The notes: a model not told the origin generated them from the sequence alone. DNA of 64,000 nucleotides from Pontiellaceae bacterium B12227 (GCA_029432775.1 JAROAZ010000013.1:1-64000); one strand, 5' to 3'; positions 7,706 through 17,185 are shown, counted from the stretch's first letter. Numbers and translations are program-made.

Positions 7706-9253
7706 TCATTTCAACTTTTTCTTTTTTCTCTTCGAATGGCTGATCTGCGGACGGGCCACTTTTTCTTCCGGTCCACGCATGACATAAGGTTCCCACTCGG
7801 CGCGCGCCTTTTCCCATTCTTCCAGCGTCCGGGTCGGGTACCAGGCCGGCCAGCCGGAGACATTGAAGTCATATTTATCGCCGTTGGCCTGAACCCACTT
7901 ATCCACCGTGGGTAACGGGCAGGTTTTCGGGAACGTATTCTCAGCAAGAAACTCTGCCGTATTGCCCTTATCTTCTATCACGTTTAAGCGCCAGTTGTTC
8001 AGTTCCGTTAACAGCTCTGCTTTCACTTTTGCATAGGCCGGATCGGCGGCGAGGTTTTTTACTTCAAACGGATCGGTGTTGAGGTCGAACAATTCAAACT
8101 CCGGTTTGGTGGGCGCAAAAAACGCGGCCTGTTCCGGGGTCAGCTCGCCTTTCATATTCATGACATTCATTTCAGCCAGGACGGGATAGGAACCTTCTTT
8201 ATAGCGATTGTACTGACACCACGGGCGTTCCGGCATCAGGTTATGAATCAGTTTCCAATCCCTGGAACGGATGGCCCGAATTGCATCATGCGTTTCATCC
8301 ATTTTATCGCGCGCCGCAAAAATATATTTCCGTTTTTTCACCTCTTTACTAAAGAGGCTTTTTCCATGCAACGGAACCGGAGGCGTGATGCCTGCCGCTT
8401 CCAGAATGGTGGCGCAGATGTCGATCGACTGAACCATAGCACCGCTCACCTGCCCGGGCTTCACCTGTCCCGGCCAGCGCATGATCATGGGAATATGGAT
8501 TCCGCCATCATAGAGGAACTGCTTGCCGCGAATGTGGCAGCGGCCGTGGTCCCCGATAAAGAAAACCAGTGTGTTATCCGCCAGCCCCTCGTCTTCCAAT
8601 CGTTGGAGCAATGCGCCGACCTCGCGGTCGACCAGTTGCATCTGCTCGAGTCCGTTGGCCCAGTCGCGGCGGACAAATTCAGTATCCGGATAATAAGGAG
8701 GAATCTCGACATCCTTGGAATCAATCGGACGCTGCGGATCGCGATTCCACGCGCGGTGTGTTCCGCCGAAGGTGATGCGCGCAAAGAACGGCTGGCCCAG
8801 AGCGCGCCCCGACCAGTCTTCGCCTTCGAATAGCTCCCCTTTCTTATTCGGCACAAAGTTACAGTCGGTTTTCCAGCTCATCAGAGCCGTATAATATCCG
8901 GCGTCCTTGAAAATATGCGGGATGGGTTTCACGCCATGCGGCAGTGGCTGTTTGTTATGTTCGCGATGCTGGTTCGCACCGATATAGTTCTGATAAAACC
9001 CGGTCATCATCGCTGAGCGCGAGGTAGAGCAGACCGGCGAGGTCGTGAAAGCACGCTCGTAGCGAATGCCTTCCGCGGCCAGTTTATCCACATGCGGCGT
9101 CTCGATGCCGGCGGTTCCATAACATGAAAGATCGGGCGACCAGTCCTCGATACAGATCCATAGGATATTCGGGCGTTGCGGTGTTTTTCCTCCGGCCGGA
9201 CTAAACGAAGCACACCCCAGGACTGCTACTAACAACACATATGTAAATTTCAT
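7706..9253 (-). CDS. secreted sulfatase with unusual CSTSR active-site motif
   Basis: Sulfatase-family protein of 515 residues. The ATG at 9253 is preferred over the upstream ATG at 9280 because it starts a signal peptide (MKFTYVLLVAVLGCAS); the Cys in VLGC could also make it a lipoprotein. Metal motif PNILWICIEDWS, residues FFIGDHGR for the second site, and the C-terminal RSRDWKLI block are all present. The formylglycine position is Cys75 in CSTSR, where threonine replaces the usual proline or alanine; I checked this on the nucleotides (TGC-TCT-ACC-TCG-CGC). A basic tail (SHSKRKKKKLK) ends the protein. It lies 11 bp after the next sulfatase and is probably in one operon with it. It may need a tolerant maturase or may be inactive. 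Confidence 0.88.
   Translation of the reverse strand: MKFTYVLLVAVLGCASFSPAGGKTPQRPNILWICIEDWSPDLSCYGTAGIETPHVDKLAAEGIRYERAFTTSPVCSTSRSAMMTGFYQNYIGANQHREHNKQPLPHGVKPIPHIFKDAGYYTALMSWKTDCNFVPNKKGELFEGEDWSGRALGQPFFARITFGGTHRAWNRDPQRPIDSKDVEIPPYYPDTEFVRRDWANGLEQMQLVDREVGALLQRLEDEGLADNTLVFFIGDHGRCHIRGKQFLYDGGIHIPMIMRWPGQVKPGQVSGAMVQSIDICATILEAAGITPPVPLHGKSLFSKEVKKRKYIFAARDKMDETHDAIRAIRSRDWKLIHNLMPERPWCQYNRYKEGSYPVLAEMNVMNMKGELTPEQAAFFAPTKPEFELFDLNTDPFEVKNLAADPAYAKVKAELLTELNNWRLNVIEDKGNTAEFLAENTFPKTCPLPTVDKWVQANGDKYDFNVSGWPAWYPTRTLEEWEKARAEWEPYVMRGPEEKVARPQISHSKRKKKKLK
8252..8268. repeat. dispersed palindrome, coding copy
   Basis: TTTCCAATCCCTGGAAC in the sulfatase at 7706; on the coding strand it reads SRDWK, the conserved sulfatase block. 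Confidence 0.85.
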
Positions 9254-9263
9254 CGTTCGGTTC

Positions 9264-10823
9264 CTATTTAAGATAATCACGGACTACGTTGAGCTGATTC
9301 CACTTCACGTTCGGATCGTTGTAATCCGATGGCAGGTTCGGGCCCGGTGTGCTGCGGCCTTTTTTAATGATATCTGCCAAATCTTTTTTCATCATCTCAA
9401 TCACTTCGGGATGCTCAGCCGCTACATTCATATTTTCAACGGCATCGGTTTCCATATTGAAAAGCTGAAGCGGGGCCGCATTTTTGATGGGTTGATCCTT
9501 GCGCGGATCGCCGCGGCTGGAGCCGCCGAAATCATCAAACATCACTTTCCATTTCCCTTTGCGGATGGAATAGATGCCTTTATCGGAATGATGGATCACC
9601 AGACGCGTATCCACATTCCCGGCTGCTTTGCCTTGCAGTGCCGGCAGGAAACTGAAGCTGTCTTCACCGGCGGTATCGTCGAGCTTCGTGCCCAGAATAT
9701 CCGCACAGGTGGCCAGGAAATCGGTGGTGCAGGCGAGCGCATCGGAAACCGTTCCGGCCTTCACCTGTTCGGGCCAGCGCACTACAAACGGAACGCGGTG
9801 CCCGCCTTCCCAGTTGGTGCCCTTCATCCCGCGATAGATCCAGCTGGAGTGATGGCCCTGCTTGGCCATGACCGGGAAACCGGCCTTGGGCGAGGTGCCG
9901 TTGTCGGCCGTAAATACAATCAGCGTGTTGTCAGCGATGCCCAGTTCATCCAGCGTCTTCAGCACTTCTCCAACCACCCAGTCGGTTTCCATGCAGAAAT
10001 CGCCATGATCGTTCAGTCCGCTTTTATTCAGGAAACGATCGCTCGGTACAATCGGTGAATGCGGCGACGGCAGCGGGAAGTAGACAAAGAACGGACCGTC
10101 TTTGTTTTCCTTGATCCAGTTGCAGGTTTTTTCGGCGAAGGTGCGCAGCACCTCCTGCTGAACATAATCTGTAGCGGCATAGCCGGGCTTGGACGGCTGG
10201 GTGAGCCCACGGGCATCGCAGGCTTTCAGATCCTTGAGGATTTCCAGTTCGCCCAGCAGTCGATCGTTTTCAATATAGGCGTGCGGGTCCATGTTCAAGG
10301 AAGCCGATATACCGAAATAATAATCGAAGCCGTTGGCATTGGGTCCATTCGAGATCGGCGCTTTCGGATCTACATATTTATAGGAAATCCGGTTGCTGCC
10401 GGCCTTGCTTTTATCGGTCAGCGTCCAGTCCATACCGAGGTGCCATTTCCCGACGCAGGCAGTTGCATAACCTTGCTTTTTCAGGAATGAGGCGACCGTT
10501 TCGCGGGTCGGTTCAATGAGATGCGGGCTGTGACCGCTCAGCACGCCCTGTTTCAGCATCGAAGTTCGCCAGGAATAGCGGCCCGTCAGAATGCCATAGC
10601 GCGTCGGCGTGCAGACCCCGGAACTGGTATGCGTGTCCATGAATTTCATGCCTTCGCGGGCGATGCGGTCAATGTTGGGCGTCGGAATTTTGCTATCCAC
10701 GTTATACGCCATCACATCGCCCTGCCCCATGTCATCGGCAAGAATATAGATTATGTTCGGCTTCGCGGCATAGATGGTTGACGCCGCAAGAAACAGTAAA
10801 ATGAACCCCGACTTAAGCTGCAT
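9264..10823 (-). CDS. secreted arylsulfatase-A-like sulfatase (CTPTR)
   Basis: Sulfatase of 519 residues. The open frame runs back to 10931, but the ATG at 10823, preceded by GGGAG, begins the signal peptide (MQLKSGFILLFLAASTIYA). Metal motif PNIIYILADDMGQGD, formylglycine Cys71 in CTPTR, GKWHLGMDW, TADNGTS and an extended middle region with YFPLPSPHSP are typical of the arylsulfatase A/GalNAc-6-sulfatase branch. It resembles the sulfatase at 41242-42777 in layout (TSSGVCTP, ILTGRYSWRTS). It heads a minus-strand cluster, divergent from the sulfatase at 11020. The shared intergenic region contains 12-bp direct repeats that may bind a regulator. Confidence 0.93.
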   Translation of the reverse strand: MQLKSGFILLFLAASTIYAAKPNIIYILADDMGQGDVMAYNVDSKIPTPNIDRIAREGMKFMDTHTSSGVCTPTRYGILTGRYSWRTSMLKQGVLSGHSPHLIEPTRETVASFLKKQGYATACVGKWHLGMDWTLTDKSKAGSNRISYKYVDPKAPISNGPNANGFDYYFGISASLNMDPHAYIENDRLLGELEILKDLKACDARGLTQPSKPGYAATDYVQQEVLRTFAEKTCNWIKENKDGPFFVYFPLPSPHSPIVPSDRFLNKSGLNDHGDFCMETDWVVGEVLKTLDELGIADNTLIVFTADNGTSPKAGFPVMAKQGHHSSWIYRGMKGTNWEGGHRVPFVVRWPEQVKAGTVSDALACTTDFLATCADILGTKLDDTAGEDSFSFLPALQGKAAGNVDTRLVIHHSDKGIYSIRKGKWKVMFDDFGGSSRGDPRKDQPIKNAAPLQLFNMETDAVENMNVAAEHPEVIEMMKKDLADIIKKGRSTPGPNLPSDYNDPNVKWNQLNVVRDYLK

Positions 10824-10890
10824 AGATGATCTCCCTTGAATGATAACCTTAGAACGAACTGAACAGAAACAATCAGACATGAAGATCAAA

Positions 10891-10995
10891 TCAATTACGT
10901 CAAAAACATATTCAATTGCGTCACTTTGCAAAATCGCGCATATGTTTGACGAGATGATCGGTAGAACAACACAGCCTGTTTGCTACATTACGTCT
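10891..10995. promoter_or_regulatory. direct repeats TCAATTRCGTCA in a divergent promoter
   Basis: TCAATTACGTCA (10891-10902) and TCAATTGCGTCA (10912-10923) are spaced exactly 21 bp start to start, about two helical turns. A degenerate third copy, TACATTACGTCT, is at 10984-10995. An imperfect inverted repeat (GTCAAAAACATAT with ATATGTTTGAC) overlaps the first two. The region separates two divergent sulfatase genes, so it is a plausible regulator site. Confidence 0.45.
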
Positions 10996-11019
10996 TTTAA
11001 ATACTGAATTGAGAAAACT

Positions 11020-12390
11020 ATGAAACATATCCTGACCGCTCTGACCCTTTCTCTCGGCTCCCTTTCATTGGCCGCAAAAGAACCTATGAATGTCCTGATG
11101 ATTGCCATCGACGACCTGAACGACTGGGTCGGCTTCCTCGGCGGGCACCCGCAGACCCAGACGCCGAACCTGGACCGTCTGGCGGCGCAGGGGATGGTGT
11201 TTGAAAATGCAAGCTGTTCATCGGTTGCCTGCAACCCTTCCCGCTCCGCACTGATGAGCGGCATGAATCCCCACACCACCGGGCTCTACAGCAACAGTCA
11301 GGAAATGCGCTCCAGTCCGGCGCTGAAAGACGCCATCATGATTCCCCGCTATTTCAGCAACCATGGCTACACCTCCATGGTTCGCGGAAAAATCTTCCAC
11401 CATGCCGATATGGATGAGCAGAGCTGGGATATTATGAGTAACCAGAAAAAGGATAAACTCACCGTTCCGAAAAGTGAACAGACCGATATGTCGCCCTACA
11501 AGGATATCCATATCGACAACGGCCTTACCTTTACACAGAAGCCTCGGATTGCCTGGAAATCCACCCAGCAACCCAAAGAGTTGACGCAGGATTATCAGAA
11601 TGCCATGTGGGCTGCAAAGTGGCTGACCGATGAAGCCGAACAGGCCACTCCCAAACCGTTTTTTTTGGCTTGCGGCATTTTCCGCCCGCACCTGCCCTGG
11701 ACCGTGCCGGCCGAATACTACGCCCGTTTTGATCTCGATTCCATTGAGCTGCCGCCGATCAATGAAGACGACTTTTCAGACATTAATGGCGGACCGGCCA
11801 AGGAATATCTCGATGCCAAAGAAAAGGGATTGCTGAAAGAAGTGGTCTGGGCCTATCTGGCGAACATTGCCTATGCCGATGACTGCGTCGGCGTTCTTCT
11901 TGAAGCGCTTGAAAAAAGCCCCTACAAGGACAATACCATCGTCGTGCTCTGGAGTGACCACGGCTGGCACGTCGGCGAAAAGATGCGTTACAAAAAGTCA
12001 ACTCTCTGGGAGCGAACGGCCCGCATGCCGATGATCATCAAAGTTCCGGGGCTGGATGCCGGGCGTACCGAGCGTCCGGTTAACCTGATTGATCTCTATC
12101 CCACCCTGATCGACCTCGCCGGTCTGCCGGAAAAAGAAAACCTGGACGGGCGCAGCTTTGTGCCGGTTCTGAAAGATCCGACCGTTGAATGGAACCACCC
12201 GGCCCTGACGATTTCCAAATGGGGCAACAGTCTGCGAACCGAGCGTTGGCGCTATATCAGCAACAGAAAAGGCGATGAGCTCTACGACATGTCCAAAGAC
12301 CCGAATGAGTGGAACAACCTCGCGAAGAACCCCGAATTTGCCCACATCATCAAAGCCATGCAAAAACATCTTCCAAGGGTTGGAAAATAA
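11020..12390 (+). CDS. secreted iduronate-2-sulfatase-like sulfatase (CNPSR)
   Basis: Sulfatase of 456 residues with a short signal peptide (MKHILTALTLSLGSLSLAA). The start MNVLMIAIDDLNDWVGFLGG and the formylglycine motif CNPSR (Cys71), followed by LMSGMNPHTTG, are typical of the iduronate-2-sulfatase-like branch of the family. So are FFLACGIFRPHLPW and LWSDHGWHVGEK, the latter providing the second metal site. Iduronate itself is not implied: bacterial members act on several sugar sulfates. The last codons (LPRVGK) overlap a dispersed palindrome that runs almost to the stop. Its 3' end faces the propeller glycosidase with only 7 bases between stop codons, leaving no room for separate terminators. 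Confidence 0.92.
   Translation: MKHILTALTLSLGSLSLAAKEPMNVLMIAIDDLNDWVGFLGGHPQTQTPNLDRLAAQGMVFENASCSSVACNPSRSALMSGMNPHTTGLYSNSQEMRSSPALKDAIMIPRYFSNHGYTSMVRGKIFHHADMDEQSWDIMSNQKKDKLTVPKSEQTDMSPYKDIHIDNGLTFTQKPRIAWKSTQQPKELTQDYQNAMWAAKWLTDEAEQATPKPFFLACGIFRPHLPWTVPAEYYARFDLDSIELPPINEDDFSDINGGPAKEYLDAKEKGLLKEVVWAYLANIAYADDCVGVLLEALEKSPYKDNTIVVLWSDHGWHVGEKMRYKKSTLWERTARMPMIIKVPGLDAGRTERPVNLIDLYPTLIDLAGLPEKENLDGRSFVPVLKDPTVEWNHPALTISKWGNSLRTERWRYISNRKGDELYDMSKDPNEWNNLAKNPEFAHIIKAMQKHLPRVGK
12370..12386. repeat. dispersed palindrome at a gene end
   Basis: CTTCCAAGGGTTGGAAA, read as PRVGK, ends one base before the TAA of the iduronate-sulfatase-like gene. Confidence 0.9.
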
Positions 12391-12397
12391 AAAACGG

Positions 12398-14758
12398 TTA
12401 TTCCGCGACCAGTTTGGAATAGCCCACCACGAGTTCTCCCGAGCTGCTCTTCCCGATCAGCTTGCCCACAAAGTTCCGGTCGCAGATCCCATTGCCGTTT
12501 CCTTCGAAGATCAGGGTGAGTCCATCCTGATGGTTCATGGTTTCCTTCAGCTTTGCACCGCCGCCGAAGTTTACGGCTTCCGATGCCCCATAGCGTAACG
12601 ATTTCAGATCGAGATCGTTCTTTGCATCAAACCCTTCTTCGGAATGGATCAACACCTTGATCTCTTTGGTTTGTTCCGTGATCCTATTTTTGTTCAGCAT
12701 CGTCAGGCGCTTTGGAACCACGAGCGGAATGATCACATGCTTGGAACTGTGATCATCCTTGCCATAGTCCTCCGCCTTCGTTGAATCGATGACGGCGAGC
12801 GACAGATGCGTGGCACGACCGAACTCATCCTGCAGCACATTCGGACGCTCCACCTTATACCAGAAGGTGCGCGTGCCGTCTTCGTACTGCGTGCAGGTCG
12901 GCGTATAGGCCAAACCATCTTCATACTTCCAGTTCACGCCGTCCGGCGAACGCAGGTAAATGGCGCGGTAGTCGAGAAACGCGTTAATGATTTTATGATA
13001 CTGCACGCCGTCGTACCACATCGTCGGGTCTTCATAATTCGAGTGGCGGTATCGTTCCGGAATGGTTTCATTTTCCTGCGTTATACCCGACACCACTTCG
13101 TAGGGACCCAATATGCCATTGATGCTGCGCATCATCGCCCCGGCCTTGGTTACAAACAGGAAGCTGCCGTCTTCGCTATGCACACCGGAAAGGTTGCGTT
13201 CCAGTCGATAGGCATTCTTATAATGCTCCGGCGCATTAATCTTCATTTCTCCCAGAAAGGTCCACGGACCGTTCATAGAACCCGCTGTCAGGATGGTGGG
13301 CTTCCAGTTGATCAGCGAATAGAGTGCATAGGTGCCGTCGTTCAGCAGAATGATATTTGAATTATGCCCCAGCCCGTTTTTATAGTCATACGCAATATCA
13401 TCAACAACGCGGTAGGGTCCGGTCGGTTTATCTGACACCACGTGTGCCGTGGTTGAATACGGCCACGCCCAGTGCCCTTTGCGGTCGCCTTCCGGCCAGC
13501 GGACAATCAGGATGTGATATTTCCCGTCGGACGGATCTTTGACCACCTTACCGCCCCAGTAGCTCCAGAACGGATCTTCCACCCCGTTGTCCGGATCGCG
13601 CGGCAGCACGCTTTCGGCGCCCCACACATCGGACCGCAGCTGTTGATGAATCGGCATCGGCAGCAGCAGGTCGCTGAACGACGCTCCGCGCACCGCTTTT
13701 ACTTTCGCTACGGCCTCCTTGGAAAGCCCGCTTTCATTGCCGCTGTAGTCCACCGCTTTTAAGGCATAGGTGTTGTTCACACCCTTGATCGGCAGCATGT
13801 CTTCAAAATGATCCGTTACCACATGCGGAGCGATGCAGACGCCGTCGCGGTACACCCTGTAATATTCAATGTCGTCATCATTGGCCTTCCAGTAGAGCTT
13901 CACCACCCAGTCTTCGCCGAAGGCTTTGACCGCATGGGGAGCGACGGGCGGCACGGAATCTATTTTCCGAACCATGGAAACAGCCGATACCGACGTCCCG
14001 TTCTTCAGTGCATAAAAATAGGTTTTGCCGTTAACGGCGGAAGCATCGACCCACCGGTTCCCCTTCGCATTGGTTTCCAATGATTGGAAACCTTTGCGCG
14101 GCTCCGTGCTTCGGAAGATGGTATACGCGATATTCTCATCACCACTCCAGGTCAGTTCGATTCCGGATTCAACCGCATTGGCGGCCAGCTGACAGACTTC
14201 ACCCTGCAAGAGCTTAAGATCGAACCAATCCACATAGACCTTGATGCCGTGCGTCGATTCCAGCGAAAACTTCGCCTTCGGCATACCGAACCTAGTATCC
14301 GCGGCGGTGACCGTATAGAAGCCCTCATAGACCTTCGGTTTTTCTGGTCCATTCGGCACTTTAATGCGGCCGGCAACGATCCGCTCCTGATCGCCGAAAA
14401 CGAATGCAAGGCTGACGCGACCATCGCAAGGATATTCCGTATTCGAAGCAAAGCGCCAGGCCAGCACATCGCCGGCCTTCAGCTGTTTAAGTTCCATGTG
14501 ATCCAGCACAACCGATTCAAAGGTTGCCAGCTTGGCGCCATTACTCATCATTTTGCCCAGGGCAAATCCGACGCCCCAGCCATCGACAATTTCTGTGGTC
14601 CAATACGGAGAAGCTTTCGGCTGTCGCCACCCCGCTTTGATCTCCTCAAAATCGCCATCCAGCAGACTCTCATGCGGAATATTACTTCCAATGAGTGGAA
14701 CATCTGCAAAGGAGTTGATCCCGATTAACAAAGTAAAAATGGCTAACCTGTATTTCAT
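12398..14758 (-). CDS. modular secreted beta-propeller glycosidase-like protein with FnIII modules
   Basis: Largest of three related propeller proteins in the window (about 786 residues). GTG-ATG-ATG codons follow GGAG; 14758 gives the best spacing. After a signal peptide (about 1-20), residues about 25-190 look like a jelly-roll carbohydrate-binding region. Residues about 195-370 look like two fibronectin-III-like modules ([37 protein letters not shown]). Residues about 375-786 are the propeller: [39 protein letters not shown] and [14 protein letters not shown]. The linker between the first FnIII-like strands carries FQSLET, encoded by a near-perfect dispersed palindrome, and another copy sits just after signal cleavage. 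Likely an extracellular glycan-active enzyme; chemistry and substrate unknown. Confidence 0.7.
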   Translation of the reverse strand: MKYRLAIFTLLIGINSFADVPLIGSNIPHESLLDGDFEEIKAGWRQPKASPYWTTEIVDGWGVGFALGKMMSNGAKLATFESVVLDHMELKQLKAGDVLAWRFASNTEYPCDGRVSLAFVFGDQERIVAGRIKVPNGPEKPKVYEGFYTVTAADTRFGMPKAKFSLESTHGIKVYVDWFDLKLLQGEVCQLAANAVESGIELTWSGDENIAYTIFRSTEPRKGFQSLETNAKGNRWVDASAVNGKTYFYALKNGTSVSAVSMVRKIDSVPPVAPHAVKAFGEDWVVKLYWKANDDDIEYYRVYRDGVCIAPHVVTDHFEDMLPIKGVNNTYALKAVDYSGNESGLSKEAVAKVKAVRGASFSDLLLPMPIHQQLRSDVWGAESVLPRDPDNGVEDPFWSYWGGKVVKDPSDGKYHILIVRWPEGDRKGHWAWPYSTTAHVVSDKPTGPYRVVDDIAYDYKNGLGHNSNIILLNDGTYALYSLINWKPTILTAGSMNGPWTFLGEMKINAPEHYKNAYRLERNLSGVHSEDGSFLFVTKAGAMMRSINGILGPYEVVSGITQENETIPERYRHSNYEDPTMWYDGVQYHKIINAFLDYRAIYLRSPDGVNWKYEDGLAYTPTCTQYEDGTRTFWYKVERPNVLQDEFGRATHLSLAVIDSTKAEDYGKDDHSSKHVIIPLVVPKRLTMLNKNRITEQTKEIKVLIHSEEGFDAKNDLDLKSLRYGASEAVNFGGGAKLKETMNHQDGLTLIFEGNGNGICDRNFVGKLIGKSSSGELVVGYSKLVAE
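14074..14090. repeat. dispersed palindrome, coding copy
   Basis: TTTCCAATGATTGGAAA, perfect arms, in the FnIII-like part of the modular propeller gene; reads FQSLE on the coding strand. Confidence 0.95.
14685..14701. repeat. dispersed palindrome, coding copy
   Basis: CTTCCAATGAGTGGAAC just after the signal-peptide codons of the modular propeller gene; reads PLIGS. Confidence 0.8.
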
Positions 14759-14800
14759 CATCACTCCAAAGCAGCGCGCTCGACGAGCATGCCCGACCCT

Positions 14801-15439
14801 CTACAATTCCCGGATTTTCATATTACGGTACCAGACTTCTCCCCCATGGTCCTGCAGCCAGATCTTTCCGTTCATTAGGCCATAAGTTTCCGGGTTATCA
14901 AACTTGCTCTTGGAAAATTTTTCATTCCAGACCTTGGAACCCACTTCAACGTCGACGACCTTCACCCCGTTCAGAAAATGCTGCAGCCGATTGCCCTGCG
15001 CAACAATTTTTCCGGTGTTCCACTGGCCGGCCGGTTTATAGCTGCTGTCGTCGGAGCGACCGAACAGATCATAAAGCGCCGCCGCGCGCGACTTTTCCCA
15101 CTGACCGCGAACGTGTTTTTCGTCGTCAAGAATCTGGTATTCCGGGCTCTTGCCGTTTGCGGCCCGATAAAACACGCCACTGTTCCCGCCCTCCGAAATC
15201 TTCCATTCAAACATTAGCTCGAAATCGTTGAACGTGGACTTGGTGAACAGCCCCCCGGCTTTTACGCCGGCTGGAAGATGCACTGATCCATCGGCTTCCA
15301 TCTCCCAGCTTCCAGCTTTCTTTGCATCCTTCGTCCACTGATCCAGATTTCCACCTTTAAGCAAGTCTGTCCACCGACCCTCAGCAAAAGAGCAGGAAAC
15401 AATCGCTACCGCTAAACCACATATAACTTTTGTTTTCAT
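14801..15439 (-). CDS. DUF1080 / 3-keto-disaccharide hydrolase-like protein
   Basis: Exported 212-residue protein of the DUF1080 family, a lectin-like jelly-roll fold. Some members hydrolyse 3-keto-glycosides after C3 oxidation of a sugar. A signal peptide (VICGLAVAIVSCSFA) is followed by the diagnostic start GRWTDLLKGGNLDQW. Then come FNDFELMFEWKISEGGNSGVFYR and GKSPEYQILDD, and the end is GEVWYRNMKIREL. The length fits a single-domain member. It lies 67 bp downstream of a Tat-type Gfo/Idh/MocA oxidoreductase on the same strand, which fits a two-step oxidation and lyase-like cleavage of glycosides; this pairing is an inference. The GSKVWNE segment overlaps a dispersed palindrome. Confidence 0.85.
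   Translation of the reverse strand: MKTKVICGLAVAIVSCSFAEGRWTDLLKGGNLDQWTKDAKKAGSWEMEADGSVHLPAGVKAGGLFTKSTFNDFELMFEWKISEGGNSGVFYRAANGKSPEYQILDDEKHVRGQWEKSRAAALYDLFGRSDDSSYKPAGQWNTGKIVAQGNRLQHFLNGVKVVDVEVGSKVWNEKFSKSKFDNPETYGLMNGKIWLQDHGGEVWYRNMKIREL
14924..14940. repeat. dispersed palindrome, coding copy
   Basis: ATTCCAGACCTTGGAAC in the DUF1080 gene; reads SKVWN. Only the 5-bp core arms match, so it could be chance. Confidence 0.6.
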
Positions 15440-15506
15440 ATATTTAACCTATAGGGAGAAGCCCTCGCAGATCCCAAAATCTACAATCGGCATTCAAAAA
15501 TTAAGA

Positions 15507-16880
15507 TTACAAATTGTAATACTGCTCCCAACCTTTACGCGGACTGTCCTTCAGCAGGCTGTTGGCGAGATCGTTGTTTTTGAACCGGTTTATTGCTCGG
15601 TCAAATTCCAGCGTTTCGCCCTGATTACCTATGCGCTGCGCGATGGAGCCGAGGATGAGAAACTGCGAGAGCGGTCCGGCAATGGAGAATGGGGAACGTG
15701 TTTTTTCTTCGCCCTTACAGGCCAGCAGAAAGTTGGCGTAGTGGTCGGAATTTTTTCCCCAGTTTTTCGGTAGTTTCCCGGCCTTCAGCAGTTCGCGGTA
15801 TTTTTCATAGGGGATCACCTGCAGCGGATGGCCATGGTGCTTACCGAAAAATGTAAGGTCGTCTGTGAATATAAACTTGCCCGGATCCGTGTTATACGTG
15901 TGTTCGCGTCCATGGAATTCCTCGGGCACTGGCGGCATATTTTTCCAGCCATCATAATAGTCCACCGTCATCGCCGGCAGACCGTTGCGTTCCGGGAATT
16001 TAAAACCAAGTGTAGAGGCTTCGCAGAAAATGAGCTCGTGCTTCCCTTTGAGCTTCTTGACTTCGATGGATTCCGGCATACCGAATTCAAGGAAGTGATG
16101 CATCGTGTCGAAAATATGTGCGCCCCAGTCGCCGAATGCACCGGTGCCATACTGCTGCCAACCACGCCATTTATTGCGCGAATACAACGTGCTGTACGGA
16201 TGCTCGGGTGTCGTTCCCATCCAGACATCCCAGTTGATATTTTCCGGCATCGGGTCGCCCACAGGCCATTCATGAATGGCTTTATTCTTGTTGTAGTGAT
16301 GCGGATACCAGGCAAAGCCGTTATTGATGAAGGCATCGACGTGGCGGACATTCTTGATGATGCCCGCTTCTTTCCAGGCTTTGAACTGAAAATAGTTATC
16401 GCCGGAGAAACCCTGGTTTCCCATCTGGTTGACGACGCCGTGGCGCTCGGCTGCTTTGGTCATCAGTTCAATTTCCTGGAACGTGCGGGCCAGCGGTTTT
16501 TCGGTGTAAACATGTTTACCCAGCGCCATGGCCGCCATCGTTATCGGAAAATGGGAGTGGTCCGGAACCATCACCATGACCGCGTCAAATTCATTGGCCT
16601 TTTCATCAAACAGCTTGCGCCAGTCATCGTAGAGGTAGGCATTCGGAAAGCGGCCCTTGGCTTCGGCCACAAAGTTGGATTCCAGATCCACGTCGCACAT
16701 GGCCACCACGTTCATGATGCCCGAGCGTTCAAAGTTGCTCAGCAACCGGTTCCCCCGGCCGCCCACTCCAATCCATGCAACATTCACCTTTTCGTTTGCG
16801 CCCAGTACCTTGCCGGGAATCATTGAAAATGCGGTTGCCGCACCACCGGCCATTAATCCAGTCCGTCTTGAAATCTTCAT
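15507..16880 (-). CDS. Tat-exported Gfo/Idh/MocA family oxidoreductase
   Basis: NAD(P)-dependent sugar oxidoreductase family protein of 457 residues. The ATG at 16880 after GGAG is chosen over the open-frame start at 16922 because it begins a twin-arginine signal (MKISRRTGLMAGGAATAFSM). The Rossmann motif VNVAWIGVGGRGNRLL follows at about 30-45, then MVPDHSHF, GKHVYTEKPLA (the family lysine-proline motif) and NQGFSG. The C-terminal domain shows FGDWGAHIFDTMHHFLE, a segment typical of the large exported subfamily in Planctomycetes and relatives. Export through Tat implies folding with cofactor before secretion. It may oxidise glycosides used by the DUF1080 protein downstream. It carries no copy of the dispersed palindrome. 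Confidence 0.9.
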   Translation of the reverse strand: MKISRRTGLMAGGAATAFSMIPGKVLGANEKVNVAWIGVGGRGNRLLSNFERSGIMNVVAMCDVDLESNFVAEAKGRFPNAYLYDDWRKLFDEKANEFDAVMVMVPDHSHFPITMAAMALGKHVYTEKPLARTFQEIELMTKAAERHGVVNQMGNQGFSGDNYFQFKAWKEAGIIKNVRHVDAFINNGFAWYPHHYNKNKAIHEWPVGDPMPENINWDVWMGTTPEHPYSTLYSRNKWRGWQQYGTGAFGDWGAHIFDTMHHFLEFGMPESIEVKKLKGKHELIFCEASTLGFKFPERNGLPAMTVDYYDGWKNMPPVPEEFHGREHTYNTDPGKFIFTDDLTFFGKHHGHPLQVIPYEKYRELLKAGKLPKNWGKNSDHYANFLLACKGEEKTRSPFSIAGPLSQFLILGSIAQRIGNQGETLEFDRAINRFKNNDLANSLLKDSPRKGWEQYYNL

Positions 16881-17122
16881 CTTACTCTCCTGATTGTTCC
16901 ATTTGTTTCGAGGCGAGCCCACAGCTTCATCATCGACATAAACAAGAACGTTAACACTCCCGTATTTCGTACAAGAAGTGACCTAACCAAAAGAATAGAA
17001 ATGCAGGACAAGACTCCCCTTGCTCCCGCCAACCAAGACGATATTCCCGTCAGGCACAAAGGATTCGAATCCCGAATCCCACGCCGCATGATTTTCCGCC
17101 ACCTGTAAATCCTGATATTAAA
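16881..17122. other. non-coding stretch between the oxidoreductase and the PEP-CTERM gene
   Basis: The gap between genes here is 305 bases (16881-17185). A minus-strand open frame (16877-17179) has no ribosome site, no signal peptide and no recognisable domain, and I regard it as chance. A short self-complementary GGATTCGAATCC near 17050 resembles a tRNA T-loop, but no tRNA can be folded around it. The 3' part of the gap holds the terminator described separately. Confidence 0.5.
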
Positions 17123-17150
17123 AAAGCCCTGCCGGAACCGGCAGAGCTTT
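17116..17150 (-). terminator. intrinsic terminator of the PEP-CTERM gene
   Basis: Read on the minus strand, AAAGCTCTGCCGG / CCGGCAGGGCTTT forms a 13-base-pair stem with one mismatch and a 2-base loop, followed by a run of T. It lies 36 bp after the stop of the gene that ends at 17186, so it is a textbook rho-independent terminator for that transcript. Confidence 0.9.
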
Positions 17151-17185
17151 CCCGTCAAAGGACGGCATGAGATGAACATTAAAAA

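Noticed and set aside
17030..17095. tRNA-like stretch around GGATTCGAATCC on the minus strand
   Set aside because: It has a T-loop-like core, but no anticodon arm, D arm or full acceptor pairing can be made at tRNA length.
16877..17179. 100-codon minus-strand open frame between two genes
   Set aside because: No ribosome site, no domain, no signal peptide, and composition unlike its neighbours; it overlaps a terminator.
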